Assembly: GCF_024764775.1 (NCBI RefSeq)
Contig: NZ_JALIGC010000036.1
Location: 330,705 to 394,704, forward strand
Direction: 5' to 3'
Length of the DNA stretch: 64,000 nt
Source of the DNA: Scandinavium manionii
GTDB lineage: Bacteria > Pseudomonadota > Gammaproteobacteria > Enterobacterales > Enterobacteriaceae
In this document: piece after piece, positions 25,475 through 35,000 of the stretch
Layout of the letters: each line of letters starts with the position of its first letter
How positions within the stretch are numbered: position 1 is the first letter of the stretch
Translations under genes and position numbers: made by a program
The notes under the pieces: model-generated
Seen by the model: only the letters and a program-made list of their open reading frames with translations
What the model was told of the DNA's origin: nothing
Databases searched by the model: none

Positions 25475-27442
25475 TTAACTCACCGTGAGCGCATGCTGAT
25501 ATTTCCTCAGCATCCCCACCAGCCGATTGACCGGTTCGGTGACCTGAGGCGACGCCTGCCAGATAACCAGTTTTTCCTGGTACACATCCAGTTCTTCCAG
25601 CAAGCGGTCAAAGTAACGGCGCCGTTTATCATCGTTGCTGGCTGAAATGAGCTTATCCGCCGTACGACGCAGCTGGCGGTGGAATGCCGAAAGGTCGTCG
25701 TTAACCGGTACTGGCGCGTCACGCAGGCGCTGGTGCGCAATAATCAGCGTCAAGGCCAGGCGGAATTTGGCAAGATCGCCCGGGTATTTGTTCAGCAGTA
25801 AAAACAGCTGCTGGTACAGGGCGGGCAGATGGTTCTCATTGCGGCGGGCGGTGTTGGTCGTCAGGGAGGATACGGCGGCCGATACAAACTGATTCAGCAG
25901 CACGCGTCCGGTCCGAGCCTGGGAGTTATCACGCACCAGTAAGATAATCATCAACGCCAGGAAGCAGCCCACCAGCTGGCCAAGCGCGCTGTCGAGGAAC
26001 TGGCTGAAATGGAAAGTCATCGGGTTATCCAGCACCAGAATGTTGATGGTGGACGCCAGCGTACCGAGCGAGCCCAGCCGCCGTTTCTGCACTTCAATCC
26101 CAATAAAGAACGCCAGCACAGCGAGGCTGATACACAACAACAGCATACTTTGTTGGGTCGACGGCAGGACGACCAGGAAGTAAAACGCGCCAATCGGCAG
26201 CGCGGCAATGGTGCCGTACAGGAAGTCGATCCCCGCCATTTTAGGGTTAGGCAGACGCATTGCCAGCGAGGTCACCACGGCAATCATCACCATGGCACCG
26301 CTGCCGGATGTCCAGCCGGTCCACAGCCAGAACACCGTGCCCAGCGCACAGGAAAGCGTGGTACGCCAGAAGTTGACCATCGCATGGTGGCGCTCCGCGG
26401 ATTCCACCTTCACCACCACTTCGCCCTGCAAAATCTCTTCTTCCCGGGCGCTGATTTTTGCGTTACCCACTACGCCACGTTTAAGCAGCTGATAACGTGT
26501 CGCGGCGCCAATCCAGCTGTATAAGGTAATCGGTGTGTCGTGCTCACCAGTCCAGGAAAGAATGCGGCGCATGCGTTTCAGTTGCTTATGCACGTCCTGC
26601 ACCGTTTCGACAGGCTGGTCGAACATTTCGCGCCAGGCGGGCGTGATTAAATCTGGGCGGAAGTTTTGAATCAGATAGGTTTCACAGGCCTGAGTTATCA
26701 GCGTCAAAGAGAGCGTATTCAGCGCTTTCAGACGTCGATTGGCGCGCACCCAGCGGGAAGATTCCATGTGCAGGTTACTACGCATTCCTTCCAGAGCCTG
26801 CGTCCGGCGCACCAGTCCGCCCCAGGCGGCGTCAACTTCTTCGCTGTCACCGTGGCGAATACAAAGCTGCATCAACTGATATTGAGCAACCAATAATGCA
26901 TCAAGCTCCCGGTCGATCTCTTGTTTAATCGACCGTGGGGAAAACAGCAGATCGGCGACGATCGCACAGACAATCCCGATCACAATCTCGCTGCAACGCT
27001 CGACGGCAAACTGCGGCGACAGCAGCGGTTCGTTCTGAATGGTGATGATAATGATCAACGCCGTGTAGCCCGCCAGGCCCCAGGCATAGGAGTTCTCCAC
27101 TTTCACCAGTGAAGACACCCAGGTACAGAAACCCGCCCACAGACAGCACACCATCACCATCACTAACGGGGCGCGGATCATGCCGATGATCATCACCAGC
27201 GCGGCGATACAGCCGATAAACGTTCCGCAAATACGTAGCATTCCGCGGTAACGGATTGCTCCAGAATAAGGTTCGCCCCCGGCGGCAAACGCCGGACCCG
27301 CCGCTACAATTGCGGCTGTCAGTACCGCCCAGCGCGGGGTTTCAAGCTGAAAGTGAAAGCCGATAAACAGGGCCAGCACAATCGCGCAGGCCAGTTTGAT
27401 AGCAAAACGCAGGTGTTGATCGGCAATAGAGAAAATGCCCAT
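25475..27442 (-). CDS. aaeB: p-Hydroxybenzoic acid efflux pump subunit AaeB
   Basis: A 655-residue inner-membrane transporter of the FUSC/PET family, the length of the E. coli protein. Two blocks of hydrophobic segments (about residues 10-170 and 365-520) are each followed by a cytoplasmic helical region, the characteristic duplicated layout. RWAVLTAAIVAAGPAFAAGG and RLPNPKMAGIDFLYGTIAAL are conserved stretches. With AaeA it exports p-hydroxybenzoate and related aromatic carboxylic acids and is viewed as a metabolic relief valve. It starts 5 bases after the aaeA stop in the aaeXAB operon and is followed by a terminator. Confidence 0.97.
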   Translation of the reverse strand: MGIFSIADQHLRFAIKLACAIVLALFIGFHFQLETPRWAVLTAAIVAAGPAFAAGGEPYSGAIRYRGMLRICGTFIGCIAALVMIIGMIRAPLVMVMVCCLWAGFCTWVSSLVKVENSYAWGLAGYTALIIIITIQNEPLLSPQFAVERCSEIVIGIVCAIVADLLFSPRSIKQEIDRELDALLVAQYQLMQLCIRHGDSEEVDAAWGGLVRRTQALEGMRSNLHMESSRWVRANRRLKALNTLSLTLITQACETYLIQNFRPDLITPAWREMFDQPVETVQDVHKQLKRMRRILSWTGEHDTPITLYSWIGAATRYQLLKRGVVGNAKISAREEEILQGEVVVKVESAERHHAMVNFWRTTLSCALGTVFWLWTGWTSGSGAMVMIAVVTSLAMRLPNPKMAGIDFLYGTIAALPIGAFYFLVVLPSTQQSMLLLCISLAVLAFFIGIEVQKRRLGSLGTLASTINILVLDNPMTFHFSQFLDSALGQLVGCFLALMIILLVRDNSQARTGRVLLNQFVSAAVSSLTTNTARRNENHLPALYQQLFLLLNKYPGDLAKFRLALTLIIAHQRLRDAPVPVNDDLSAFHRQLRRTADKLISASNDDKRRRYFDRLLEELDVYQEKLVIWQASPQVTEPVNRLVGMLRKYQHALTVS

Positions 27443-27447
27443 AGCGA

Positions 27448-28380
27448 TTAACCGAACTCACGCAGACGCATACCTAACTTCTGGAAGAAGGAGGCCTTCT
27501 GCGTGTCTCTGTCTTTCGCACCGGTGATGATTACCGTGGCAGTGGTGCCCGCAGGCCATAGGTTGCCCTGCTGTTGGTCGAGGCGAATACGCACCGGCAC
27601 ACGCTGCGCCAGTCGCACCCATTCAAGGTTGGAATCGATGGTCGCCATTCCTTTTACATCGCTGCTGCTGCTGGCGTTAGTCACACCTGCTGCAATGCTG
27701 TCGACGGTGCCTTTGATAACTTTGGTGCTGCCTAACGGGGTAATTTCCGCGCGATAGCCTGGGCGCACGCCTTCCAGTTTGGTCTCTTCCATATAGGCCA
27801 TAACGTAGAAGCTTTCTTTTTTCACCAGCGCCACAGCGGTCGACCCGCGGGTAATAAATTCACCGCTGTACACGTTCAGGTTAGTCACCCAGCCATCGGC
27901 CGGAGCGCGAATGACGGTACGTTCGAGGTCAAGACGGGCCAAATCGCGGGTGGCCTGCGCTTTCGCTAACTGATGTTGAACGGTTTGTAAGAGGTTGTTG
28001 GCCTGGTCAATCTCTTCGCGAGACATGGCCATGGTGCCTAACTGGTTACGGCGTCCGGCTTCACGACGTTTTTCTGACGCCAGCACCTGATAGTACGCCA
28101 CGTCGGCGTCGGCTTCTTCGAGCGCTTTTTGGTAACGCGGCTGATCGATAGTGAACAGTACCTGATTTTTGCGAACCAGTTGGTTATCCTTCACATTCAC
28201 ATCCGTGATAAGCCCTGCCACGTCCGGCGCAATGGCCACAACATCGGCGCTGAAGCGTGCATCACGCGTCCACGGCGATTCGGTGTAATAAACCCACGCA
28301 CGGAAAATTGCGATAAATGCCAGCACCACCAAAATCAACGTGATAGCGGTACGGGATATTTTTCTTGTTAGTGTTTTCAC
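27448..28380 (-). CDS. aaeA: p-Hydroxybenzoic acid efflux membrane-fusion protein AaeA
   Basis: A 310-residue HlyD/EmrA-type membrane-fusion protein that links AaeB in the inner membrane to the periplasm. An N-terminal membrane helix (TAITLILVVLAFIAIFRAWV, about residues 11-30) is followed by a split lipoyl domain (VVAIAPDVAGLITDVNVKDN and TVIRAPADGWVTNLNVYSGE) with a coiled-coil hairpin between, then a beta-barrel domain. The length equals that of the E. coli protein. It lies between aaeX (7 bases upstream) and aaeB (5 bases downstream). Confidence 0.97.
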   Translation of the reverse strand: MKTLTRKISRTAITLILVVLAFIAIFRAWVYYTESPWTRDARFSADVVAIAPDVAGLITDVNVKDNQLVRKNQVLFTIDQPRYQKALEEADADVAYYQVLASEKRREAGRRNQLGTMAMSREEIDQANNLLQTVQHQLAKAQATRDLARLDLERTVIRAPADGWVTNLNVYSGEFITRGSTAVALVKKESFYVMAYMEETKLEGVRPGYRAEITPLGSTKVIKGTVDSIAAGVTNASSSSDVKGMATIDSNLEWVRLAQRVPVRIRLDQQQGNLWPAGTTATVIITGAKDRDTQKASFFQKLGMRLREFG

Positions 28381-28387
28381 AGCGACC

Positions 28388-28591
28388 TCAGACGAACAAA
28401 CGCGATATCAGGTAGAACAAACAGCAATACAGCGCGGTATTAAAAAGCGCGGGATGCCAGACGAAGTCATAGATCCCAGTGGGGACCAGCACCCGACGCA
28501 ACAGCCAGAATATGGCCAGCGACAACAGCAGCTCGACGAAGATCGGCGGGAATGAGAGGCCGAAAATCACGATGACGGGAAACAGACTCAT
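28388..28591 (-). CDS. aaeX: Small membrane protein AaeX
   Basis: A 67-residue protein of the DUF1656 family, with two hydrophobic segments (LFPVIVIFGLSFPPIFVELL and onward, and LFNTALYCCLFYLISRLFV). It is the first gene of aaeXAB, as in E. coli, where its role is unknown. The start at 28591 is preceded by AAGG. It faces aaeR across 130 bases that should hold the AaeR-controlled promoter. Confidence 0.94.
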   Translation of the reverse strand: MSLFPVIVIFGLSFPPIFVELLLSLAIFWLLRRVLVPTGIYDFVWHPALFNTALYCCLFYLISRLFV

Positions 28592-28683
28592 GTTGACCTT
28601 GATTAAGAGAGTGCAGGTGAGAGTAACGAGCTTTACTTATTTAGCTAACAGTATATTAACGTAACTTATATATCCCGATCTAT

Positions 28684-28705
28684 ATTATGTGATACAAATC
28701 ACTTT
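28684..28705 (+). promoter_or_regulatory. CRP-like site between aaeX and aaeR
   Basis: TGTGA-TACAAA-TCAC at 28688-28702 agrees with the CRP core consensus. It lies 20 bases before the aaeR start codon in the divergent aaeX-aaeR region, where the AaeR operator is also expected. CRP control here is inferred only from the match. Confidence 0.4.
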
Positions 28706-28721
28706 TAAGTCAGAGTGAACA

Positions 28722-29648
28722 ATGGAACGATTAAAACGCATGTCGGTTTTCGCCAAAGTCGTGGAACTGGGTTCCTTTACGGCTGCGGCGAGACAGCTCG
28801 AAATGAGCGTATCGTCGATAAGTCAGACCGTCTCAAAGCTGGAAAACGAACTGCAGGTAAAGCTGCTGAACCGCAGTACCCGCAGCATTGGGCTGACAGA
28901 AGCCGGGAAAATCTACTATCAGGGCTGTCGGCGAATGCTGCACGAAGCCCAGGACGTACACGAACAGCTTTACGCCTTTAACAACACACCGATTGGTACA
29001 CTGCGCGTGGGCTGTTCTTCAACTATGGCACAAAATGTCCTCGCCATGATCACCTCTGAGATGCTCAAAGAGTACCCGGATCTGTCAGTAAATCTGGTAA
29101 CGGGTATTCCGGCTCCGGACCTCATTGCGGATGGTCTGGATCTGGTGATCCGCGTTGGCGCATTGCAGGATTCTGGCCTTTTCTCCCGCCGTCTCGGCTC
29201 GATGCCCATGGTATTGTGCGCAGCCAAAAGCTACTTACAGCAGGCAGGCACGCCCGAGAAACCCGCAGATCTCGCCAGTCATTCCTGGCTGGAATACAGC
29301 ATCCGTCCCTACAATGAATTTGAACTGATCGCCCCGGAAGGCTTATCCACCAAGCTTATCCCGCAGGGACGCTTTGTCACCAACGATCCGATGACGCTGA
29401 ACCGTTGGCTTACCGCCGGCGCCGGGATCGCCTTCGTGCCGCTGATGTGGGTGATCAACGAGATCAACCATGGCGAGCTGGAGATCTTGCTGCCGCGCTA
29501 CCAATCCGATCCACGTCCGGTGTATGCCGTCTACACAGAAAAAGACAAACTGCCGCTGAAGGTGCAGGTGTGTATTAACTACCTGACCGATTATTTTGTC
29601 GATGTGGCCAATCGTTTTCAGGGCATCAAAGGGCGGGGGAAAAACTAA
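28722..29648 (+). CDS. aaeR: LysR-family activator AaeR
   Basis: A 308-residue LysR-type regulator that in E. coli activates aaeXAB in response to aromatic carboxylic acids such as p-hydroxybenzoate. The N-terminal helix-turn-helix (GSFTAAARQLEMSVSSISQT, about residues 17-36) is followed by a linker helix and a periplasmic-binding-like effector domain (from about residue 90). It is divergent from aaeX, the standard position for a LysR activator. Its stop codon overlaps the stop of a convergent DeoR-family gene by 4 bases, which leaves no room for a terminator between them. Confidence 0.95.
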   Translation: MERLKRMSVFAKVVELGSFTAAARQLEMSVSSISQTVSKLENELQVKLLNRSTRSIGLTEAGKIYYQGCRRMLHEAQDVHEQLYAFNNTPIGTLRVGCSSTMAQNVLAMITSEMLKEYPDLSVNLVTGIPAPDLIADGLDLVIRVGALQDSGLFSRRLGSMPMVLCAAKSYLQQAGTPEKPADLASHSWLEYSIRPYNEFELIAPEGLSTKLIPQGRFVTNDPMTLNRWLTAGAGIAFVPLMWVINEINHGELEILLPRYQSDPRPVYAVYTEKDKLPLKVQVCINYLTDYFVDVANRFQGIKGRGKN

Positions 29649-30364
29649 GGTACCTGCTCAGGCTCGGCGTCCGATATGAGATGTGTGACGTCGCTAAGGG
29701 GGCCAATCCGGACTTCGCTCGAACGGTTGAACTTACTTTTGTCCATCAGCAGCAAAGACTGCGAAGCTCTTTTGAGTAGTAGCGATTTAAAGCTGGCGTT
29801 GTGTCCGCTCGGGTCCCACATCACGCCGCTGCGATCGACCCCTTCGCAAGAGAAAATAAACAGATCGATCTCCAGCGTTTTCAGCTGAGATATCAACGCC
29901 GGATTGACGTAATAACCATACTGGCGCTGAAGCTCTCCGCCGGAACTGATCAACCGGATCCGCTCGCGTTTGCCGAGTTCCATACAGACTGGATGACTAT
30001 TGGTAAACACCGTCAGCGGAATGTCCGGCAGCTGGCGCGCCAACAGCCAACAGGTCGAACTGGCGTCCAGCGCAATCGTCATACCTTCGTCTATCCAGGC
30101 CAGCGCGTGCCGGGCGATATCAGATTTGTGGGCATAGTGGCTTTTCAGTCGGGCGTGGAAAGGCGCTTCGTTGTCCTGGTGATTACGGCGAATAGCTCGC
30201 GCGCGCCCGTGGCTGCGCTGAATGTGTCCCTGCTGCTGGAGTTCACTTAAATCACGACGCACCGTTTCTTTGCTGACGCCGAGTACGGCGGCCAGTTCAT
30301 CGGTGGTCAGGCTGTGGGATTGGGCGAGAAGAGTGACAATGTGCTGATGGCGAGCGACCTTCAT
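29645..30364 (-). CDS. FucR-like DeoR-family transcriptional regulator
   Basis: A 239-residue DeoR-family regulator. The helix-turn-helix LTTDELAAVLGVSKETVRRD is at about 19-38, and the sugar-phosphate sensor domain follows. Throughout, it resembles E. coli FucR, activator of the L-fucose operon: RLKSHYAHKSDIARHALAWI, ALDASSTCWLLARQLPDIPL and LEIDLFIFSCEGVDRSG are nearly shared. No fuc genes are in the window, so it is either a relocated fucR or a paralogue with another ligand. The ATG at 30364 has GGAG 7 bases upstream. A perfect 22-base palindrome starts 33 bases before the ATG, suggesting autoregulation. It overlaps the end of aaeR by 4 bases. It has no counterpart at this place in E. coli K-12. 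Confidence 0.9.
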   Translation of the reverse strand: MKVARHQHIVTLLAQSHSLTTDELAAVLGVSKETVRRDLSELQQQGHIQRSHGRARAIRRNHQDNEAPFHARLKSHYAHKSDIARHALAWIDEGMTIALDASSTCWLLARQLPDIPLTVFTNSHPVCMELGKRERIRLISSGGELQRQYGYYVNPALISQLKTLEIDLFIFSCEGVDRSGVMWDPSGHNASFKSLLLKRASQSLLLMDKSKFNRSSEVRIGPLSDVTHLISDAEPEQVP

Positions 30365-30396
30365 CAGTGGTCTCCGTCATTGAAACAATCAATAAG

Positions 30397-30418
30397 GAAA
30401 ATCAATTAATTGATTTTC
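30397..30418. promoter_or_regulatory. Perfect 22-bp palindrome, probable operator of the FucR-like regulator
   Basis: GAAAATCAATT is followed directly by its exact reverse complement AATTGATTTTC. Nearby AATCAAT at 30387-30393 repeats part of the half-site. Its position just upstream of a DeoR-family gene makes it a likely autoregulatory operator. Confidence 0.6.
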
Positions 30419-30430
30419 GGCTGCTAATCT

Positions 30431-30462
30431 AAAGAAGGAAAAACCACGCTTTTTCCTTCTTT
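30431..30462. repeat. 13-bp perfect inverted repeat between tldD and the FucR-like gene
   Basis: AAAGAAGGAAAAA and TTTTTCCTTCTTT pair exactly around CCACGC. It lies 38 bases downstream of the tldD stop, so it may act as a terminator for the long mreB-tldD strand, with the T-run built into the stem. Confidence 0.6.
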
Positions 30463-30476
30463 AATCGCAACTATAT

Positions 30477-30493
30477 GCCCGCACGAAGCGGGC
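30477..30493 (-). terminator. Short hairpin after tldD
   Basis: GCCCGC and GCGGGC pair around five bases, 8 bases after the tldD stop. The following ATATAGTT is only weakly T-rich, so this is a weak terminator candidate at best. Confidence 0.35.
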
Positions 30494-30500
30494 ACAGAAA

Positions 30501-31946
30501 TTATGCGGTGCCACCGACCGTCAAATTATCGACTTTCAGCGTTGGCTGACCCACACCAACCGGCAGGCTTTGCCCTTCTTTACCGCAGACACCTACGCCG
30601 TTATCCAGCTTCAGGTCGTTACCCACCATCGAGATTTGCTGCATGGCTTCGATGCCAGAGCCAATCAGGGTCGCGCCTTTCACTGCTTTGGTCACTTTAC
30701 CTTTCTCGATCAGATACGCCTCTGAAGTCGAGAACACAAATTTACCGGAGGTGATATCCACCTGACCGCCGCCAAAGTTCGGCGCGTAAATCCCGTAGTC
30801 GACAGACTCGATGATTTCCTGCGGGGTCGATTTGCCCGCCAGCATGTAGGTGTTGGTCATACGCGGCATCGGTAAATGCGCATACGATTCACGGCGACCG
30901 TTACCCGTTGGCTTCACGCCCATCAGGCGCGCATTCAGTTTGTCCTGCATGTAGCCTTTCAGCACGCCATTTTCGATAAGAACATTGTACTGACCCGGCG
31001 TACCTTCATCATCGATGGACACGGAGCCACGACGGTCAGTCATGGTACCGTCATCGACGACGGTGCACAGTTCGGACGCGACGAGTTGCCCCATTTGCCC
31101 GCTGAACACGGACGTGCCGCGACGGTTGAAGTCACCTTCCAGACCGTGCCCCACCGCTTCGTGCAGCAGCACGCCCGGCCAGCCCGCGCCCAGAACGACC
31201 GGCATCGTGCCCGCAGGCGCGGCAACGGCATTGAGATTAATCATCGCCATGCGAACCGCTTCACGGGCCCATGCATCGGCCCGGACTTCGCCGTCGACGT
31301 CACCGAGGAAATAATCGTAGCCGAAACGACCGCCGCCCCCGCTGGAACCGCGCTCGCGTTTACCGTCGTCTTCGACCAGTACGCTCACCGACAGACGCAC
31401 CAGGGGACGAACGTCCGCCGCCAGGGTGCCATCAGTGGCCGCGACCAGAATGAGTTCGTACACGCCGGTCAGGCTGGCAGAAACTTCCTGCACACGTTTG
31501 TCTGCCGCACGCGCGGCTTTGTCAACGCGGCGCAAAATGTCGAGCTTCTCTTCACGACTCATGCTTTGCAGCGGATCGAGACTGGTATACAGCGGAGAAT
31601 ACTCTTTCGCGCCAAGAGCGTGGACTTTACCGTCGCCGGTATCACGCACGATAGTCCGCGCGGCCTGAGCGCTCTGTTGCAGCGCCAACAGGCTAATCTG
31701 ATCGGCATACGCAAAGCCGGTTTTCTCGCCGCTGACGGCACGGACGCCAACGCCCTGATCGATATTGTACGACCCGTCTTTGATGATGCTGTCCTCTAAC
31801 ACCCAGGACTCATGGTAGCTCGACTGGAAATAGAGATCGCCGTAGTCGAGGCGGCGCTCGGCAAGTTGGCCAAGTATGGCAAACAGGTCCTGATGACTCA
31901 GGCCGTTCGCCGACAGCAGATGTTCACTTACCAGGTTCAGACTCAT
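30501..31946 (-). CDS. tldD: Metalloprotease subunit TldD
   Basis: The 481-residue TldD, identical in length to the E. coli protein, forms a heterodimer with TldE (PmbA) and cuts unfolded peptides. In E. coli it is needed for maturation of microcin B17 and for CcdA degradation. The zinc motif HEAVGHGLEGD (HEXXXH, at about residue 263) is intact. Glycine-rich stretches RGSSGGGGRFGYDYFLGDVD and YAPNFGGGQVDITSGKFVFS belong to the family. The start at 31946 (MSLNLVSEHLL) aligns with E. coli; an ATG five codons earlier is possible, since neither has a strong ribosome-binding site. It is the last gene of the mreBCD-maf-rng-yhdP-tldD run; tldE is elsewhere, as usual. Confidence 0.97.
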   Translation of the reverse strand: MSLNLVSEHLLSANGLSHQDLFAILGQLAERRLDYGDLYFQSSYHESWVLEDSIIKDGSYNIDQGVGVRAVSGEKTGFAYADQISLLALQQSAQAARTIVRDTGDGKVHALGAKEYSPLYTSLDPLQSMSREEKLDILRRVDKAARAADKRVQEVSASLTGVYELILVAATDGTLAADVRPLVRLSVSVLVEDDGKRERGSSGGGGRFGYDYFLGDVDGEVRADAWAREAVRMAMINLNAVAAPAGTMPVVLGAGWPGVLLHEAVGHGLEGDFNRRGTSVFSGQMGQLVASELCTVVDDGTMTDRRGSVSIDDEGTPGQYNVLIENGVLKGYMQDKLNARLMGVKPTGNGRRESYAHLPMPRMTNTYMLAGKSTPQEIIESVDYGIYAPNFGGGQVDITSGKFVFSTSEAYLIEKGKVTKAVKGATLIGSGIEAMQQISMVGNDLKLDNGVGVCGKEGQSLPVGVGQPTLKVDNLTVGGTA

Positions 31947-32023
31947 CGTTTTGCTACTCATTGGTTGTCGCGAAGATCGCGGTATATCTATTGAGAGTGA
32001 GGTAATTTGTAACGCCCGTCAAA

Positions 32024-35000
32024 TCATTGCTTTTTATCGCCGCGCGCCTGGCGCAGCACTTCATTGATTTGAGGCTGATCGATAGGCCCGCTGATGTGGT
32101 AACGCAGAATCGACACTTTGCTCCACAGCGGCCCCAGCACTTTACTGGCGGCAAACACAGCGGCACCGACAATCGGGTTGATGACAAACGCGGTAGCGAC
32201 CCCTACGGTGGCAGAGATTTCCGGCGCGACCACGGCTTCCATATCCAGCTCACGGCGCACCAGGTTGACTGAGCCTTTCATCGCGATATCTGCTTCGAGG
32301 CCATCCACCAGCGTGTCGTCGGTATGCAGCGTGCCGTCTTTAATCCAGGCGGTGCTGCGAATGGAATCAAAATAGAACCCTTCGTTGAAGGTGTCACTAA
32401 AGTCGAAACGTAGCTTACGCAGCAGCGCATCCACACTCAGCAGACGCAGCAGCTGGCCCGCATGGCCGGTGCTGATGTCCGTGAACTCGCCTTTGCCCAA
32501 ATGCGCTTTCAGAATGCCGTTCAACGATGCTACGTCCGGCGTCCACGGCTCATCGCGCCAGTGCAGGTCATAATCCAGATTGAATGACGAATCACGAATT
32601 GGCGTGGAGGCACCGAAGAAATTCACTGCCGCATCCAGTTTCTGGCCGCGAAGTTTGCCTTTCAGTGAGGTGCGCTCATTACCCGGCGCGTTCACCCACT
32701 CTCCGTCTACGGTCAGGCGTGCAAACCCGGTATCCATCAGGCCGTTAGCCAGCGACAAGGTGTTGCCCTTAATCGCGAAATCCCCATCAATGCGGCCATA
32801 TTTCTGACCCCACAGCCAGCATTCCGCACAGCGCAGCTGCAGGTCTGGCCAATTCTGGAAATCAATGCGGTTATTGCTCATTATCCCCTGACCCAGAGAT
32901 TCACCGGTGGTGGTTTTCGAGGACGGGTTGTAATAGAGATAACGAATCGCAGCCTGCCACGGCGCATTGTCGCGCAGCGTCAGCGTGCCGTTGATTTCAC
33001 GCCCCTGCGCTTCAACGCGGGTGCCGTCTGCTGACGGTTGTGAAACAATACTCAGATTATTCCAGCGCTGGCCCGCCATGGTGAGCGCCGGGGTTCGCAG
33101 CGTCACGCGTTCCGGGAAGGCCGCTGCGTTACCCACGCCGTCGGCGGCGCCCTTACGGAACAACGCCATCCACTGCGCGCCGTCCATCGGCGGTAAATTC
33201 AGCTCGACGCCGGAGGAATCCGGCAACGGCGGTACGCTGCGGCTGTCAGACGCCCAAATGGCCCGGTCGAGTGTCAGCTTTTTATTCAGCAGCCAGCGGC
33301 TGTTGAGATGGTCCGTCGAACCTACGCTGCCGGTCAAATCGAAGCGGCTCAGACCACCTTCAACGTTCAGTTTCACCGGTAACGGCTCACCGGCTTTCTT
33401 GTTTACCGGTGCAGGTAAGCGACTACTCACATTCTTCAGGTCGCCTGCCATATCGACCTTATAGCTGGCGCTGCCTTTGTAAGGTAATTCAATCGCGACT
33501 TTACCCTGCCACGGCACGCTACCGCTTATCGCATCGTTAATCTGTTGAGGCAACATTCCGGTGCGGCTCGGCTGCCAGTTGGCATCCATATTCACCGCTA
33601 CCTGATAGGCTTTTGGCCCTTCGGTGGTTGAGAAATTCACGTTCAGCGGCTGATTAAACCAGTTGGCGGTCATTGGCCCGCTTTTCAAATCACCATTTTC
33701 AAAGGTGAATCCACCGCTGAGGTTTTTCAGGGTGCTATTGAGCGGTTTGATAAACAGGCTGTTGTTAGCCAGACGCACGTCACCTTTCGCCAACACCTGT
33801 TTGCCGTCGAGCGGGATATCGAGATGTAAGCGAGCATTCACATCACCATCCAGCTGCAGCTCATCGAGGGTAGCACCAAGGGAATCCTTCAGCGGCGTCT
33901 CTTTGAAATACGGCCCGACCGCTTTGCCCGGACCGGCAATCTGCGAATCAATAATCAGCTTCTCTTTCGAATAGTCCGGGATAGCCGCATTCAGGTTGTG
34001 CGCCGTCACGCCGCCAAGCGCGACTTTATCCGCCTGCATCCACAAGCCGTCGTTCAGGAAGTTGAGGTCGATATTCAGATTGGTCAGCGCAGGCCAGTCA
34101 GGCTGGAACGCAAAGGTCGCGTTGTGCAAAGGCACCCACACCTGGAACTGACCTTCGTTGTGCTTGTATGGGAACAGGTGCGGGTTGCCGCCGTAGACCA
34201 GCGTGGCGTTATCCGACTGGCCGCCTTTGATGGCCGAGCTGAGGTAATCGACCAGCTCTTTGCCCATCAGGTTTTCCGGGAAATAGCGCCACGCCTGACC
34301 GCCGTCATCAGTGCTGATCCCGGCCAGAATACCGAGCCACGGTTCATCGCCTTCCGGCTGTAACCAGCGGAAGCCGCCACGGGCGTGAACCGCTTTCGCC
34401 TGCACGTCGATATCACGGCCGTCGAGCATGAAACCTTTTTCGTTGTTCACCCATGACAGATTGGCCACACCTTTGGCAATCTCAAGCGGCGCACGGAACA
34501 CCGTCTCATACGGCATTTTTGCGTCTTCCATGCTGATATTCACCGAGCCATGCTCGACGCTACCTTCTGCCCGACCAGAGAAATGCTCGGCGCCGGGCAG
34601 CAGCTTCCACTGCTTCCACCCCAGATTGCTCCAGGCCGCCTGGAAACGGGTTTTCTCAGTCGCCTGCAACGGAATATCCAGCGCCAGGGCGTCAATCTGA
34701 CCGGCAGGCTGCGTGGTTTCCCAAATTTCACCTAACGACGGCGAGAGTTTATCTGCAATTGGCAGCAGGCCAGAAAGGCCGCTCAGTTCGAGATTGCTGG
34801 CACGGATACGCAGCTCGTCGCTGCGCACGTTATTTTTTCCGCCGACGTCCTGACCGGGGATCCACGCCAGCGCCAGCGCACCTTGCGGCCAACGTTTGCC
34901 GTCTATGGCGATGCGGGTATCAGGGACATGAAATGCCCAGCCCGCATTTTCACGGGTGATGTGTGCCGTCAGATTATCGACGGACAGGTCATGGGGTTGC

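Noticed and set aside
30876..31799. A 307-codon open frame antisense to tldD
   Set aside because: tldD is complete and conserved on the other strand; the antisense translation is low in family-like features.
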